Below are positions 41,590 to 52,857 of a DNA stretch of 64,000 nucleotides, in pieces. The stretch is from Azorinus chamasolen (taxonomy: Eukaryota; Mollusca; Bivalvia; Cardiida; Solecurtidae): contig OY755241.1 in the NCBI GenBank assembly GCA_963576725.1, positions 26,786,853 through 26,850,852 of the forward strand, in the 5' to 3' direction. The position numbers were made by a program, and so were the translations under genes. Under the pieces are notes generated by a model that saw only the letters and a list, made by a program, of their open reading frames with translations, was not told where the DNA came from and did not search any database. The number at the start of each line of letters is the position of its first letter. Positions within the stretch are counted from its first letter, which is position 1.

Positions 41590-41797
41590 TACAGTAAAAC
41601 CTCTCTAAACCGGACGTTAAATTTTGTATAAATATCGGTCTTGGAGACAGGTGGCAGCTTAATGTAGGGTGAAAGTCATGCATAAAGCTCCTCTATGAGC
41701 TTTCTGCATGACTTTCACCCTGCATTAAGCAGCCACCTGCCTAAAAGTATCTAAATTCTTCTCTACTATAATTCCGGTATAGAGCGGTTTTACTGTA
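41590..41797. mobile_element. Family E1 MITE, complete
   Basis: TACAGTAAAACCTCTCTAAA to AGCGGTTTTACTGTA, 208 bp, TA-flanked, tip AAGCTCCTCTATGAGCTT. Confidence 0.9.
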
Positions 41798-41904
41798 GGC
41801 CTAGATAGCTGTATGCATATCAAACATATAATTATCATAATGGTTTAACGAACAACATATTTGCTTTATAAAAACTGCAAGGAACAAATATGTCTCATTT
41901 TTAA

Positions 41905-41944
41905 GCAAACATAGAAGACCCTGATCTGGGTCTGCTCTGTTTGC
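41905..41944 (-). mobile_element. Family A hairpin with centre deleted
   Basis: GCAAACATAGAAGACCCTGATC joined to TGGGTCTGCTCTGTTTGC; the whole AGACGGCTCC tip is gone. Confidence 0.8.
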
Positions 41945-42040
41945 AAATTCGTTAAAACGCTTCTCTATCAGGGTATATGATAAATAGCTAGTCACTTCTG
42001 TCTCACGTGGTAACGGGTTGAACTGGATTTGTAACCAGTT

Positions 42041-42227
42041 TGGATCCAGGGACCATGCTTATAAAACGTTTAGTTGAGTCTGAGTTCGTTCTCAAGTTTT
42101 TGATTGGTCAGATTTGAGCCAAAGGCTCAAATCTGACCAATCAAAAGCTTGACAACTCAAATCTGACCAATCAAAAGCTTGAGAACGAAACTCAGACTCA
42201 ACTAAAAGCTTTATAAGCATGGATCCA
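42041..42227. mobile_element. Foldback with GGATCCA ends and internal arm duplication
   Basis: CATGCTTATAAAACGTTTAG against CTAAAAGCTTTATAAGCATG, and TTGATTGGTCAGATTTGAGC against its complement, which occurs twice on the right (CTCAAATCTGACCAATCAAA at 42125 and 42157). Confidence 0.8.
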
Positions 42228-42368
42228 GTACAGTCTATATTTGAGCAAGGCATGCACTGCAGACATTGTAGACCAATACAACCTAACACGTCCTCTGAGG
42301 CCGCCACAGATCCAGGGCCCGTCCTACGAAATGTCGCACCACTGAAATTTATCGCGATCATCGTAAAG

Positions 42369-42575
42369 TAGAACCTGTCCTAAGCGGTCATTCATTTATT
42401 GAACATAGGAGTTTTTTTTAAAAAAGTTGGTGATTGCTTAATGCAGGATAAAAGTAATGCAGAAGGCTCCTATAGGAGTTTTCTGCATTACTTTTGACCT
42501 GCATTTAGCTACCACCTGCATTACAAACCAATAATTATACCTCCTGTCGATGACCGCTTAAGACCGGTCTACTCT
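42369..42575. mobile_element. Family G MITE
   Basis: GTAGAACCTGTCCTAAGCGG to GACCGCTTAAGACCGGTCTAC, tip AGGCTCCTATAGGAGTTT. Confidence 0.85.
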
Positions 42576-42987
42576 ACAGTCAATCCCATCTAAAGCGACC
42601 ATCAAAATGCAGTAAAACCTCTCTATAACGGTCACTAAATTACGCCAAGTATTTTGTGTTAAAGGCAGGTGGCAGCTTAAAGCAAGGTGAAATTAAAACA
42701 GAACGCTCCTATAGGAGCGTTCTGTTTCACTTTCACCTTGCTTTAAGCAGCCACCTTCCCATAAATACAAAGTAATTAACACAATTTAGTGGCCGTTGTA
42801 GAGAGGTTTTACTGTGGTTCTAATTTTGCATCTTAAAGACAGGTGGTAGCTTAATGCAGGACACAAGTTATGCAAAAAGCTAATGCAGGAACTTTCTGTA
42901 TTACTTTCATCCGCATTAAGCTACCACCTGCTTTTAAAGACACATATGTTTATTCATTAAGTGGTCGCTTTCGAGGGGTTTACTGTA
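42576..42987. mobile_element. Family K MITE split by a family D MITE
   Basis: CAGTCAATCCCATCTAAAGC at left and GGTCGCTTTCGAGGGGTTTA + CTGTA at right; the stem is GGTGGTAGCTTAATGCAGGA. Confidence 0.8.
42608..42816. mobile_element. Family D MITE, nested in family K
   Basis: CAGTAAAACCTCTCTATAAC to GAGAGGTTTTACTG with the dinucleotide TG on each side instead of TA. Tip AACGCTCCTATAGGAGCGTT. Confidence 0.9.
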
Positions 42988-43164
42988 TGTCAGAACTTAC
43001 GATAGAATTTCTGACGTAGAAAGTTAATTTAATTTATTACACGTTAGACTATGTGATAAGTTAGATTAAGTGAATAGTAACAATAGTCGCAAATACGGGC
43101 TTACGATAAGGTGCCTAGAGTGTCCACTATTTCAGAAGTAACACAGAGATAGCAAAGTACAACA

Positions 43165-43612
43165 GACCCTCTCTGAGGCAACAACAGTAGTAATTAACAC
43201 GGGGGTCTTAAAAACAGGTGACGGCTTAGGAAAGTGATGTAGAAGGGTTCTAGGGCAATTTTCTGTACATGTTTCGTTCTGCATTAACTATTTATTCCAT
43301 AATGCGTCATTCCGTACCCTTTCAGACAGAGTAGACCCAGATAAGATGGCTCGTATAGGGTCTGTTTGCTCTATCTGTTTGCTCATTGAAATATTCTAGA
43401 TATGAGTCTACAGTTTCTACCATGGCCAACTTCACATGTGTTCATACGGTCATTATAAAAAGGATTCTGATCAATATCCATGACGTCGTTATTTCTTGCA
43501 TGAATATTCACAGAATAAAGGGTTTAGCTACCACCTGTCGCACCCCCCCCCCCCAACAACAACAACAACAAAAATTTCTTTTGAGTGGTTGCATTAGAGA
43601 GGTTTTTCTGTA
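43165..43612. mobile_element. TA-class (G/K-type) MITE split by a family A MITE
   Basis: Left part to GTTTCGTTCTGCA, right part GCTACCACCTGTCGC to GGTTTTTCTGTA. The break is at the TTAA of CTGCATTAAGCTACC. Confidence 0.7.
43284..43525 (+). mobile_element. Family A MITE, nested
   Basis: TTAACTATTTATTCCATAAT to CACAGAATAAAGGGTTTA. CCCAGATAAG left; the tip and right arm are rearranged. Confidence 0.75.
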
Positions 43613-43689
43613 ACCTTATTTTTACGCTTGACAAGAGAGAAAAGACGGAGATACTTGCAGATCTCGACAACCGCAATCGGACACGAACA

Positions 43690-44500
43690 GCGACATATTA
43701 TGGGAAGTGTTGTAGAGAGCAGGGACAAATGGGAGGTGTTGTAGAGAATAGAGACAGATGGGAATTGTTGTAGAGAGCAGGGACAGATGGGGTGTATTGT
43801 AGAGAACAGGGACCGATGGAAAGTGTTGCAGAAAACAGGGAAAGATGGGGGTGTTGTAGAGAGCAGGGACAGGTGGGAAGTGCTGTAGAGAGAATGGACA
43901 GATGGGGATCCTTGTAGAGAGCAGAGACAGATGGGAAGTGTTGTAGAAAGAAGGGGCAGATGGGAAGTGTTGTAGAGAGCAGAGACAGATGGGAAGTGTT
44001 ATAGAGAGAAGGGACAGATGGGAAATGTTATAGAGAGCAGGGACAGATGTGAAGTGTTATAGAAAGAAGGGACAGATGGGAAGTGTTGTAGAGAGCAGAG
44101 ACAGATGGGAAGTGTTATAGAAAGAAGGGACAGATGGGAAGTGTTGTAGAGAGCAGAGACAGATGGGAAGTGTTATAGAGAGAAGGGACAGATGAGAAAT
44201 GTTATAGAGAGCAGAGACAGATGGGAAGTGTTATAGAGAGAAGGGACAGATGGGAAATGTTGTAGAGAGCAGGAACAGATGAGCAGTGGTGTAGAGAGAA
44301 GGGACAGATGGGAAGTGTTGTAGAGAGAAGGGACAGATGGGAAATGTTGTAGAGAGCAGAGGCAGATGGGAAGTGTTGTAGAGAGCAGAGGCAGATGGGA
44401 AGTGTTGTAGAGAGCAGAGGCAGATGGGAAGTGTTGTAGAGAGCAGAGGCAGATGGGAAGTGTTGTAGAGAGCAGGAACAGATGGAGGGTGTTGAAGAGA
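43690..44500. repeat. ~29-bp minisatellite
   Basis: About 27 units of GGGACAGATGGGAAGTGTTG + TAGAGAGCA, with alternating AGCAG and AGAAG variants forming higher-order doublets. Confidence 0.95.
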
Positions 44501-44569
44501 GAAAGAGTGGTAAAAAAGATGAAGGTCGAGAGAAAATAAAAAACCCCGATATAGAACTATTTAAGCGAC

Positions 44570-45480
44570 AATGAAAGTAATCAAGAGAGACAAGCATGAA
44601 GAGAGCTCTGTAAGCGACAGGAATGGTGGAGGTTAGAGAGTTATACAGAGGGGTAGATACAATGAAAAATAGACAGCTCTTCAGGGGTACATAGCGAGCG
44701 AAATTTAATGAGCTCTGCAGAAGCACAGAGAGAACGGAAGTTAGAGAGCTATACAGATGCGAAGAGAGAACGAAATTAAGGGGGTTCTTCTGGGGCAAAA
44801 AGAGACGAGTGTTGGAGAGCTCTGTAGAGATATGGCTCGTACGAATGTTAGAGAATTCTGTAGAGATACAGAGCAATCGACAATTAGAAAGCTCTGTATC
44901 TACAGATACAGACCGAACGAACGTTGTATAATTCTGTAGGGATACAGAGCAAACGGAAGTTAGAATATAGTTCTGCATAGATACAGAGCGAACACACGAT
45001 AGATAGTTCTGTAGGGATACTGAGCAAACAGAAGTTAGAATAGAGTTCTGCATAGATACAGAGCGAACAAACATTAGAGGGCTCTACAGAGGTACAGAGC
45101 GAACAAACGTTAGAGAGCTCTACAGAGGTACAGAGCGAACAAACGTTAGAGAGCTCTACAGAGGTACAGAGCGAACAAACGTTAGAGAGCTCTACAGAGC
45201 GAACAAACGTTAGAGAGCTCTACAGAGGTACAGAGCAACGAACTTTAGAGAGCTCTACAGAGGTACAGAGCGAACAAACGTTAGAGAGATCTACAGAGGT
45301 ACAGAGCGAATGAACTTTAGAGAAGAGTTCTGCACAGATACAGAATGAATGAAATTTACAGACCTCTGCACTCTGCAGAAATACAGAGCGAACAATATTT
45401 AGACAGCTTTACAGAGATAGAGAACGAGCGAACGAAAGTTATAAAGCTCTGAGAGGCAGACAGAACGAAGGTTTGAAGTT
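44570..45480. repeat. ~34-bp minisatellite, degenerate to regular
   Basis: Units of AGAGCTCTACAGAGGTACAG + AGCGAACAAACGTT, most regular at 45060-45310. The open minus frame 44202-45074 is a by-product. Confidence 0.9.
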
Positions 45481-45629
45481 CAATAAGAGAGACAGATCTC
45501 GATTAATTGAATTAACATACACATGTATTCAATTCCGTAAGGTTTCTCTCGTACTGATTTAAGAAAGAAAACTGCTTTGCTGTATACGGCATATCTCAAC
45601 AGGCCACATCATGAGTAGTCTCATAGCCA

Positions 45630-45830
45630 AAGTACCCTTTAAACCGAACGTTCAATGTAGGAAATATCGGTATTGGAGACAGATGGCAGCTTAATGCAGA
45701 GTGAAAGTCATGCAGAACGCTCCTCTGGGAGTTTTCTGTGTGACATTCACCCTGCATTAAGCAGTCATCCATCTAAAAGTATCTAACACATTTTCTATTA
45801 GAATTCCGGTTTAAAGGGGTTTTACTGCAC
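45630..45830. mobile_element. Family E1 MITE
   Basis: GTACCCTTTAAACCGAACGT to TAAAGGGGTTTTACTGCA, tip ACGCTCCTCTGGGAGTTT. Confidence 0.8.
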
Positions 45831-45948
45831 AGTCCCTATTTTCCAACTTAATTCTGAGTTATGGCCAGTTGGTTGAGTCGTTGCGTAGAGAAAACGAACA
45901 ATATAACCTTCTTATCTCCAGTCTTCTGAAGAAAAACAATTAATTCTT

Positions 45949-46135
45949 TTAACCATTTACCCCATGAATATTCACGTAAGACCTAATAGTATCATGAAAA
46001 CACAAGAAGTATTCGCCATGGCTGAAACTGTAGAAATATATCTATATCATATCATAAGCAAACAGAGCAGACCCTGATCAGACGACTCCCAAAGGAGCCG
46101 TGTGATCTTGGTCGACACTGTTTGCAAAGGCATAG
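45949..46135 (-). mobile_element. Family A MITE, right end missing
   Basis: TTAACCATTTACCCCATGAA to CTGTTTGCAAAGGCATAG. CCCTGATC left, GATCTTGG right. The right end abuts CTTAATGCAGG of a family G stem. Confidence 0.8.
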
Positions 46136-46278
46136 CTTAATGCAGGTTAAAGATAATACAGAAAACTCCTATTGGAGCTTCCTGCAATACTTTTGCCCTG
46201 CATTAAGCAAACACCTGCTTTTTCAATAACTCTCCTATGTTCAATAAATGAATGGCCGCTTAGGACAGGTTCTACTGT
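46136..46278. mobile_element. Family G MITE, right part
   Basis: CTTAATGCAGGTTAAAGATA, tip AACTCCTATTGGAGCTT, to GCCGCTTAGGACAGGTTCTA + CTGTA. Confidence 0.75.
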
Positions 46279-46473
46279 ACTTATATTGTGGGAGTTACAT
46301 CTTCATACGGTGTATGTATTTTTGGCAGGTCGTATTTGTAATAGGGTACGCCAGTACTCGAGTCATTGTTTGACATGCCAAAAATAGACCTGATTTACGT
46401 ATTAAAGTGTGACGTATTCTCTGCATGGGTATATTTCTATTTTACTTAATGCGTCACGAGGTTGTTAACTTCT

Positions 46474-46708
46474 TAACCCTTCGCTTGCTGTTCACATCAA
46501 TATACCTATCTGTAAATAGTGCAGACCCAGATGAGACAGCTCCTGCAGGAGCTGTCTCATCAGGGTCTGCACTATTTACAAGTTGATTGTGCAACCAATG
46601 CACTCCAGAGCAGTGTACTTTTACACAGTGAAGATATATGTAATTATACAACAGGGCATGGGTAACGAAAGAGAAATGTATTTTAAAATTCAGCAAGAGA
46701 CGTGTTAA
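46474..46708 (+). mobile_element. Family B MITE
   Basis: TTAACCCTTCGCTTGCTGTT to CAGCAAGAGACGTGTTAA. CCCAGATG left, CATCAGGG right. About 15 bp are deleted around GCAGTGTAC. Confidence 0.9.
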
Positions 46709-46739
46709 TCTTTAGTCTGTGACGGGGAAATGTTTAGTG

Positions 46740-46890
46740 ACCTTTGTAATCAGTTTGAATCCAGTTGAGATGGTGAGTAACTTGGCATATCTAATCAAAA
46801 TCCAAACTATTTCACACACAGACTGTAAAACCGTATATAAGAAAGATAATAAAGGGTAATCGGGACAAGATTTGGCAGAGGTTTTCTCAA
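46740..46890 (+). mobile_element. Degenerate family C MITE
   Basis: GTAATCAGTTTGAATCCAGTTGAG and CTAATCAAAATCCAAACTATTTC arms, then AGATTTGGCAGAGG. Confidence 0.5.
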
Positions 46891-46999
46891 CAGACCAGAA
46901 GTGGATAAGGTCAGCTTTATGTGCAAGACATATACAGGAACGCGGAAATAATTGGCCTGTCTTAAGGTCTTGATTTAAATGGGTTATGAAATACATTAT

Positions 47000-47404
47000 G
47001 TCAACAAGAAGCTCGTCTGAATTGCGAAATATACCTTACATACACATGTATGTTTGCTGACGTATCCCCGAATACAGCAAAAATAACGATCGTGCAATTT
47101 AAATACCCAATTTATCCTAAATGTTTGGACACACAGTCCCTCTCGTCACTGCTTTGTCCACGGCTCCGTAAGGCTGGAGAATTCAGTTTGGCATCATCTT
47201 GATAACTTTAAATTTGACTGACATAGTAGCCTCCAGGGGCCAATTAAATTTTGGTTTTTGTTATTTGTCCAAATCTGTCCGAAAACAAAAGTAATGTAGA
47301 GGAATATAGAAATAGTCTCCGTCCGTCTAGGATAAGTACGGTACGTCTGAATTACTGTCGTTCCGTGGCTATATACAGTGACCATTTTATGAATATGCAT
47401 ATGT
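47000..47404. other. No recognised feature
   Basis: No family match or coding signal. Confidence 0.4.
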
Positions 47405-47519
47405 GGCCTCCTGCAGGAGCTTTCTGCATTACCTTTGTCCTGCAATAAGCGGTACCATTTGCCTTTAAGGCCCAAAATTAAACCTCTTTTTGGTGGTCGC
47501 ATTAGTGGGGTTTTGTATA
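47405..47519. mobile_element. G/K-type MITE, right half
   Basis: CCTCCTGCAGGAGCTTTCTG to GGTGGTCGCATTAGTGGGGT. Confidence 0.65.
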
Positions 47520-47599
47520 TGTGTATATTATCCCCTTCGAGATAGCAGAGTGGAATTCATTTTATTGAACATTTAGATATATTTAAAATCTACAGTTTA

Positions 47600-47755
47600 A
47601 AGTTCTTCTAGGCAAACGTTTTGCTTATTGTGCATTGTTTTTAAAATGCATTCTTGTCTGTCTACCATGCATGCGTATTGTAATGATGATTTGCCTTTGC
47701 TATAAGCATATCATGTATGCTTTATGCAATAAAGAAATTGTAAAGAAGTAATATA
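47600..47755 (+). mobile_element. Possible LINE or gene 3' tail
   Basis: TTATGCAATAAAGAAATTGTAAAG: an AATAAA signal after a T-rich stretch. No coding part is attached. Confidence 0.3.
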
Positions 47756-47884
47756 GGAATAGTCTCCGTCTGTCCACGTGTCTGTTTATACGCTCGTCCG
47801 TCATTGTGTACACACGTACGTCCCTCAACTCGTCCCTACATGTGTATACGTCTGCATTTCGTTTATGATCTACTTAAACTATAT

Positions 47885-48088
47885 ACAGTAAAAACCCTCT
47901 ACACACGTTAAATTCAGTATAAATATCGGTCCTGGAGACGTGTGGCAGCCTAACGCAGGGTGAAAGTCTTGCAGAAAGCTCCTCTAGGAACTTTCTGTAT
48001 GACTTTCACCCTACATTAAGTAGCCACCTGCCTAAAAGTATATAAACCATCTCTACTAGAATTCCAAGTTAAAGGGAATTTTACTGTA
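47885..48088. mobile_element. Family E1 MITE
   Basis: ACAGTAAAAACCCTCTACAC to GGGAATTTTACTGTA, tip AAGCTCCTCTAGGAACTT. Its final TA is the first TA of the next element. Confidence 0.85.
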
Positions 48089-48271
48089 CAGTAAAACCTC
48101 TCTATAACGACCACTAAATTACATCAAGTATTTTGTGTTAAAGGCAGGTGGATGCTTAAAGCAAAGTTGAAGTAAAACAGAACGCTCCTATAGGAGCGTT
48201 CTGTTTTACTTTCACCTTGCTTTAAGCAACCACCTGCCCAAAATACCAACTAATTAACAGGTTTTACTGTA
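48087..48271. mobile_element. Family D MITE abutting the previous element
   Basis: TACAGTAAAACCTCTCTATA to AACAGGTTTTACTGTA, tip AACGCTCCTATAGGAGCGTT. About 20 bp of the right terminal repeat are deleted. Confidence 0.9.
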
Positions 48272-48402
48272 TTCTCATATTATTTACGGAAAATCCTTCC
48301 AAATCTTATTTTGGAACTCATTCACACGTTATGTTGAGGTTGGGAGAGAGAGCAAACAAAATATTAATTTGCTGCTATAAGCCGTTGACATAAATGAGTT
48401 CA

Positions 48403-48470
48403 GCAAACAGTGCAGATCTAATGATAAGGCTCCTTCATGAACGCTCTGTTCTGGGTCAACACTGCTTGTC
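48403..48470 (-). mobile_element. Degenerate family A hairpin
   Basis: GCAAACAGTGCAGATCTAAT and TTCTGGGTCAACACTGCTTG arms. It resembles the copies at 8880 and 18851, including preceding text GACATAAATGRGTT. Confidence 0.55.
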
Positions 48471-48601
48471 GTTGTCCTTTTTAAGGGACACTGAACACAA
48501 ATTGGTTAACTCCACGGCTGATTGTTATGACATTGCTAAACTGTTTTAGTATGGTCTGTAAGACGATGTGTATAACCTATATTTCAGTTATGACGGTTTC
48601 A

Positions 48602-48636
48602 TCAGAGACATATATGTATGTTACGTATATGTCTCT
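48602..48636. repeat. Palindrome CAGAGACATATATG...
   Basis: CAGAGACATATATGTATGTT pairs with ACGTATATGTCTCTG. Sister of the palindrome at 7916-7951. Confidence 0.75.
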
Positions 48637-48874
48637 GGTTCAATGTGAATATCACAAGGTCAGGTCATTGGTCCGAACTTCATATTTCGTTTTCGATCCA
48701 CATCTTTCCTACGCCATTTCTGAATTTTCATGGGACTTTATACCAAAAGGATGAAATACAGAGGTTTCAGCAAAGTCAGATCAAGGCCACGGTCACAGAA
48801 GCTACATGTTTCGTGTCTGGTACAATCACTACATATCTACAGAACAAAATGGCCGGGTGTCGTGAATGCTTATC

Positions 48875-49127
48875 TTAACCCATTCCTTCTCATTGTCGCG
48901 CCTGTGAATGTCACCTTTTGAAACCATTGTGATAAATAGCGCATTTGCCCCACAGTGGTTTCAAAACAAGTGCATGACACTTTTTGAAACCATTGTGATA
49001 AATAGAGCATTTGTCCCACAAAAACAACACAATTGTAAAAGTTTGCTTTTCTCTAGTAAATGCTCATTTTCAGTAGAGTTATTCAAAGCAGTTAGGTGTA
49101 AAAATAGCCTATAAGGGTATGGGTTCA
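48875..49127. mobile_element. Family H MITE with duplicated left arm
   Basis: TTAACCCATTCCTTCTCATT to AGCCTATAAGGGTATGGGTT. GAAACCATTGTGATAAATAG occurs twice (48920 and 48979), and the tip is lost. Confidence 0.8.
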
Positions 49128-49689
49128 TAACAGAATACGTTTCAGTTGTGACAATGTCAAACGTTCAGGTCAAACGGTCGGGGTCTTGTAATTGTCCGGG
49201 TCCGGTCCATATCTCCTAATCCCTATGAGGAGTATATGTCAGTTATTTTAGCCAAATTAATGGTACGTTTTAGTCCCCTACCGACGACGCCGAATGGGAC
49301 CAGGTTTGCACCCCGACCATTCGCCAGTCACACTTCAGTTCTCCGAACCTTTTTCCTAAACCCCTGCAGATATTGAAATGAACTTTTAATTTATTCGGAC
49401 TTATTTCTAAACACTAACAGATATTGAATTGATATTGGGTATGTAGCTTTATCAGAATTAATTACAGATCAAGGTTGAACTTTGCCACGTTTGTTTTTAA
49501 CGGAATTACAGAAGTTGGAAGAAAATTTCAGTGTAACATATTAAATATTAATAATTTCTTATTTCGAAACAAATTAAATTTATATCATTTATAGTCATCT
49601 CTAAATCCCAAAATTATTTTTCACTTTTCCAAGCCGGTAGAGGACATTGTATTGCAAAAGCAATACTCACATAATGCTTGTTAAGTTAC
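49128..49689. other. No recognised feature
   Basis: AT-rich sequence with no match to the MITE families. Confidence 0.4.
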
Positions 49690-49892
49690 TTTAACCTTAT
49701 CCCTAATGAACATGTACACACGATTGATCACTTCATGAATATGATTTTCCTAAGGAAAAAGTCATAAGCAAACGGAGGAGACCCTGATAGTTCCAAAATC
49801 TGCCCAAACAGATACGTGAAAATGAAGTCGGACTCAAACAAGTGTCTGGGTCTATGTTGTTTGCAAAGACATTAAAATGTATATATGTAGAG
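49690..49892 (-). mobile_element. Diverged family A MITE
   Basis: TTTAACCTTATCCCTAATGA; GCAAACGGAGGAGACCCTGA and GTGTCTGGGTCTATGTTGTTTGC arms. Confidence 0.55.
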
Positions 49893-49911
49893 TATAGTGT
49901 ATACAGTAGAA

Positions 49912-50152
49912 TTTTGTTAAAGACCAATTAAGGCTTTTTTGGCAGGTGGCAGTGTAATGCAGGTTAAAAAACTGCATTAAGCTGCCACAATTAAGGTCTT
50001 TTTAGGCAGGTGGCTGTGTAATGCAGGATGAAGCTAATGCAGAAAGCTTTGGGAGCTTTCTGTGTTACTTTTAACCTGCATTAAGCTACCACCTGTCTGA
50101 AAGATTGATATGATACTTATTCTAATGTCCGGTTTAAAGTGATTCTACTGTA
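49912..50152. mobile_element. TA-class MITE with internal partial duplication
   Basis: TACAGTAGAATTTTGTTAAA to AGTGATTCTACTGTA. The block AATTAAGGYTTTTTTGGCAGG occurs twice, the first copy with a collapsed stem. Confidence 0.8.
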
Positions 50153-50373
50153 CATGTACTTTAGAATTGTGTACAGTACAAAAAGTGTGATTAAGGTACT
50201 GACTGACCAACAAAATATGACATAAAATGTGGATTTTTTTTTTAAAAAACACAAAATAATCAAATGATTTTCTTTTCCAAAACTTTTATTTCACGTTGTA
50301 CAAAATAGACATAGATACCATTGACACAAAGAACATTCAATTATACATGTTATACCAGTAAAGATGAGAGTAA

Positions 50374-50487
50374 CTCCTAACCCTATCAATGTTTACAGGT
50401 TGGATTCTGACAAGAGTTCAACTCTGCATGAGCCATCTGACCTGTGTCAGCTCTGTTTGCTTGTAGTATTATATAGATCTTTGTTAT
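50374..50487 (+). mobile_element. Family A MITE, partial
   Basis: CCTAACCCTATCAATGTTTA; GGATTCTGACAAGAG and TCTGACCTGTGTCAGCTCTG. Confidence 0.5.
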
Positions 50488-50980
50488 ATAAACCCTTTAC
50501 TACATTAATAAATGCACAGCTCTGCAGCTTTTCAATCTGTGTAGACCCAGATCAGACAGCTCCTGTAGGAGTCGTCAGATGAGGGTCTGCTCTGTTTGCT
50601 TATTGAATAATATAGATACATGTATCAGATTCTACAGATGTTGCCATGGTAAAAAATTACGTAGTTCATTATGCCATTATAAAATTACAGTTAACTCATT
50701 CTCTCCTAGGCGATTTTGGACCCAACCTCTTTGAATGTATCTACCGAAAAGGAGCATTAACTAGAGGAAAGGAAAAATTTAGAATTTTGTAGTTTGAAAT
50801 CATTTTGATAAATAGAGCATTTGCTCCTATATGAGCACATGCTCTATTTATCACAATGGTTTCATAAAGTGACTTCTATAGATGTGCAAAAATGCGTCAC
50901 TAGGGGATAATGTGTTAATTAATACCATCATGTGCTAATAATTTTTAAAAAAAATAATTATTCATGGAATAAAGGGTATA
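50488..50980 (+). mobile_element. Family A MITE split by family H
   Basis: ACCCTTTACTACATTAATAA to TATTCATGGAATAAAGGGTA. Hairpin CCCAGATC left, GATGAGGG right, tip AGCTCCTGTAGGAGTC. Confidence 0.75.
50691..50917. mobile_element. Family H MITE, nested
   Basis: TTAACTCATTCTCTCCTAGG to GGGGATAATGTGTTAA. Tip TTTGCTCCTATATGAGCAC. Confidence 0.85.
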
Positions 50981-51145
50981 CATGAATGTTTTATTTCATT
51001 CCATTTTGTTTTCAACTATATAATACTTTAAACTTCACACTAGCGATACAATATACCACTACCACAACTACATGTATAAACAGTTCTGGATTTCATAAGC
51101 ATATGTATAATTTTTGAGGCAACAAACTAATATCTGGATATTAGA

Positions 51146-51452
51146 TACAATTGAACTTTGATATCTCAAACTCAGATAACTCGAACTTTGGGATAACTCG
51201 AAGTAAAAGTTCGGTCCTTCCAAAATTTACATTGCAGAATTTTTCTAAAATGTATTACATGTACTAAGAATATTTAGAAACACATGTGACAGATTAATGC
51301 ACGTCGAAAGTAATGCAGAAAGCTTTACACCTGCATTAAGTTGTGAACTTGAGAAATTTTCCAGGCGTGAAATTGGATGACTTGAACTAGTGTAATCTCG
51401 AAGTAAATTGTATGGTCCTTTGAAGTTTGAGATATTGGAAGTTCAACTGTAT
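51146..51452. mobile_element. Family F MITE, tip deleted
   Basis: TACAATTGAACTTTGATATC to GGAAGTTCAACTGTA. GCAGAAAGCTTTACACCTGC replaces the usual tip. Confidence 0.85.
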
Positions 51453-52056
51453 ATTGAAATAGACTGACTGATGTAGGTTAAAAATAGAAACATCGAAATG
51501 GACAGACAGATGTAGGTTGAAATTTTTAACTCGTTGCTACAGGTATAATCCATAACCATATTTACAAACAATATGTTTTTTTAAATAAAGAAACACCTAA
51601 ACAAACAGTGATGTTCCTGCATTAACAACTGCACTAGTTGCTATAGTGCCCACACATGTGTAAGCCTTTCAAAATAAATGAATTAGTCTAGCTTTGAAAC
51701 AAGACGGTCCAATGTTGGTATTTGGGCATTGTCTGATGTACTGATATTTACAATAATAATTTTCATCTGAATAATGTTAATGAATTGAAAGGAATTAAAA
51801 TATAACTTTTGACAGATAAAACAAGATCAGGATTTTTCACAGAAAATAAACTCAAGACTTTTTAGCTTTCTCTCACACTATAACGTTCAAATGTTCACTT
51901 TGTCATACAGAAACCTATTTCTTTGCAAGTGCTGAAGAAATTGACTTCATTCAAAACTGGACCAAATGCTGAGACGCATGACAAGTTATATATAACTATA
52001 GGGATTATATATGTCAAAGCCTTTTAACCATCTGATTATACTTGACTTCATTTATA
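51453..52056. other. No recognised feature
   Basis: AT-rich sequence; no gene or MITE. Confidence 0.4.
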
Positions 52057-52300
52057 TTTACTCTTTCCTCCATATGCTTTTCTATGCTTTGCAAAAAGAG
52101 ATGACCCAGATCAGATGGCTCCTAGTGGAGCCGTTTGATCAGGGTCTGCTCTGTTTGCTTATGATATAATATAGATATGATTCTACACTTTCTGCCATGG
52201 CCAAAACTTCCTGTGTCCATGTACTATTATAATAGTTAATCTAATTAATATTCATGACATCATATTTCATTACATGAATATTCATGGAGGAAAGGGTTAA
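52057..52300 (+). mobile_element. Family A MITE
   Basis: TTTACTCTTTCCTCCATATG to TTCATGGAGGAAAGGGTTAA. CCCAGATC left, GATCAGGG right, tip GGCTCCTAGTGGAGCC. Confidence 0.85.
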
Positions 52301-52324
52301 TATGAGAAATTATGACTTTGTGAA

Positions 52325-52472
52325 CATTTAATAGCAGAATTTTATAATAGCATATGAATACAAAAGTTCTGGCTATGGAAGAAACTGTAGAATCATATTC
52401 TATTATTCCAAAAGCAAACAGAGCAGACCCATAGCAGACTGTTTGATCTGGGTCTACCCTGTTTGCAAAGTC
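52325..52472 (-). mobile_element. Family A MITE, ends worn
   Basis: GCAAACAGAGCAGACCC and TTGATCTGGGTCTACCCTGTTTGC; the flank is ATGGAAGAAACTGTAGAATC. Confidence 0.65.
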
Positions 52473-52857
52473 ATAATTGACATCTTACTTGTTTCCCACA
52501 TTTAAGGAGTAAATTTTGTGTCTCAGCGAGTTTTATTATGAAAGAGAACAGTAGTAAAACTATGTACATATTTTAGATGTTATCAAATCTGAGCCATGTC
52601 TTGAGAAAAAAGAGCTCTCACATGTCTCCAACTGTGAAGATCCTGGTAAATCACCACACCAAGAGAGAACATGTCTCGTCAGAGTAGTAACAGTTTGTTA
52701 ATAAATAGAGTTTATTCTAATTTGTCCATCTATAGTAACCACATAGAGGCAATTGGAGTCTATTAAGGCATGTGAATGCTTAATACTGGTTCCTCCCTTA
52801 CTGAATATTACTAAAATATAGTATCAAATATTATCACTGATGAAAATGCTTTTTATG
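52473..52857. other. No recognised feature
   Basis: No coding or repeat signal seen. Confidence 0.4.

Noticed and set aside
44202..45074. 290-codon ORF on the minus strand
   Set aside because: It lies inside two minisatellites and is a low-complexity translation of them.
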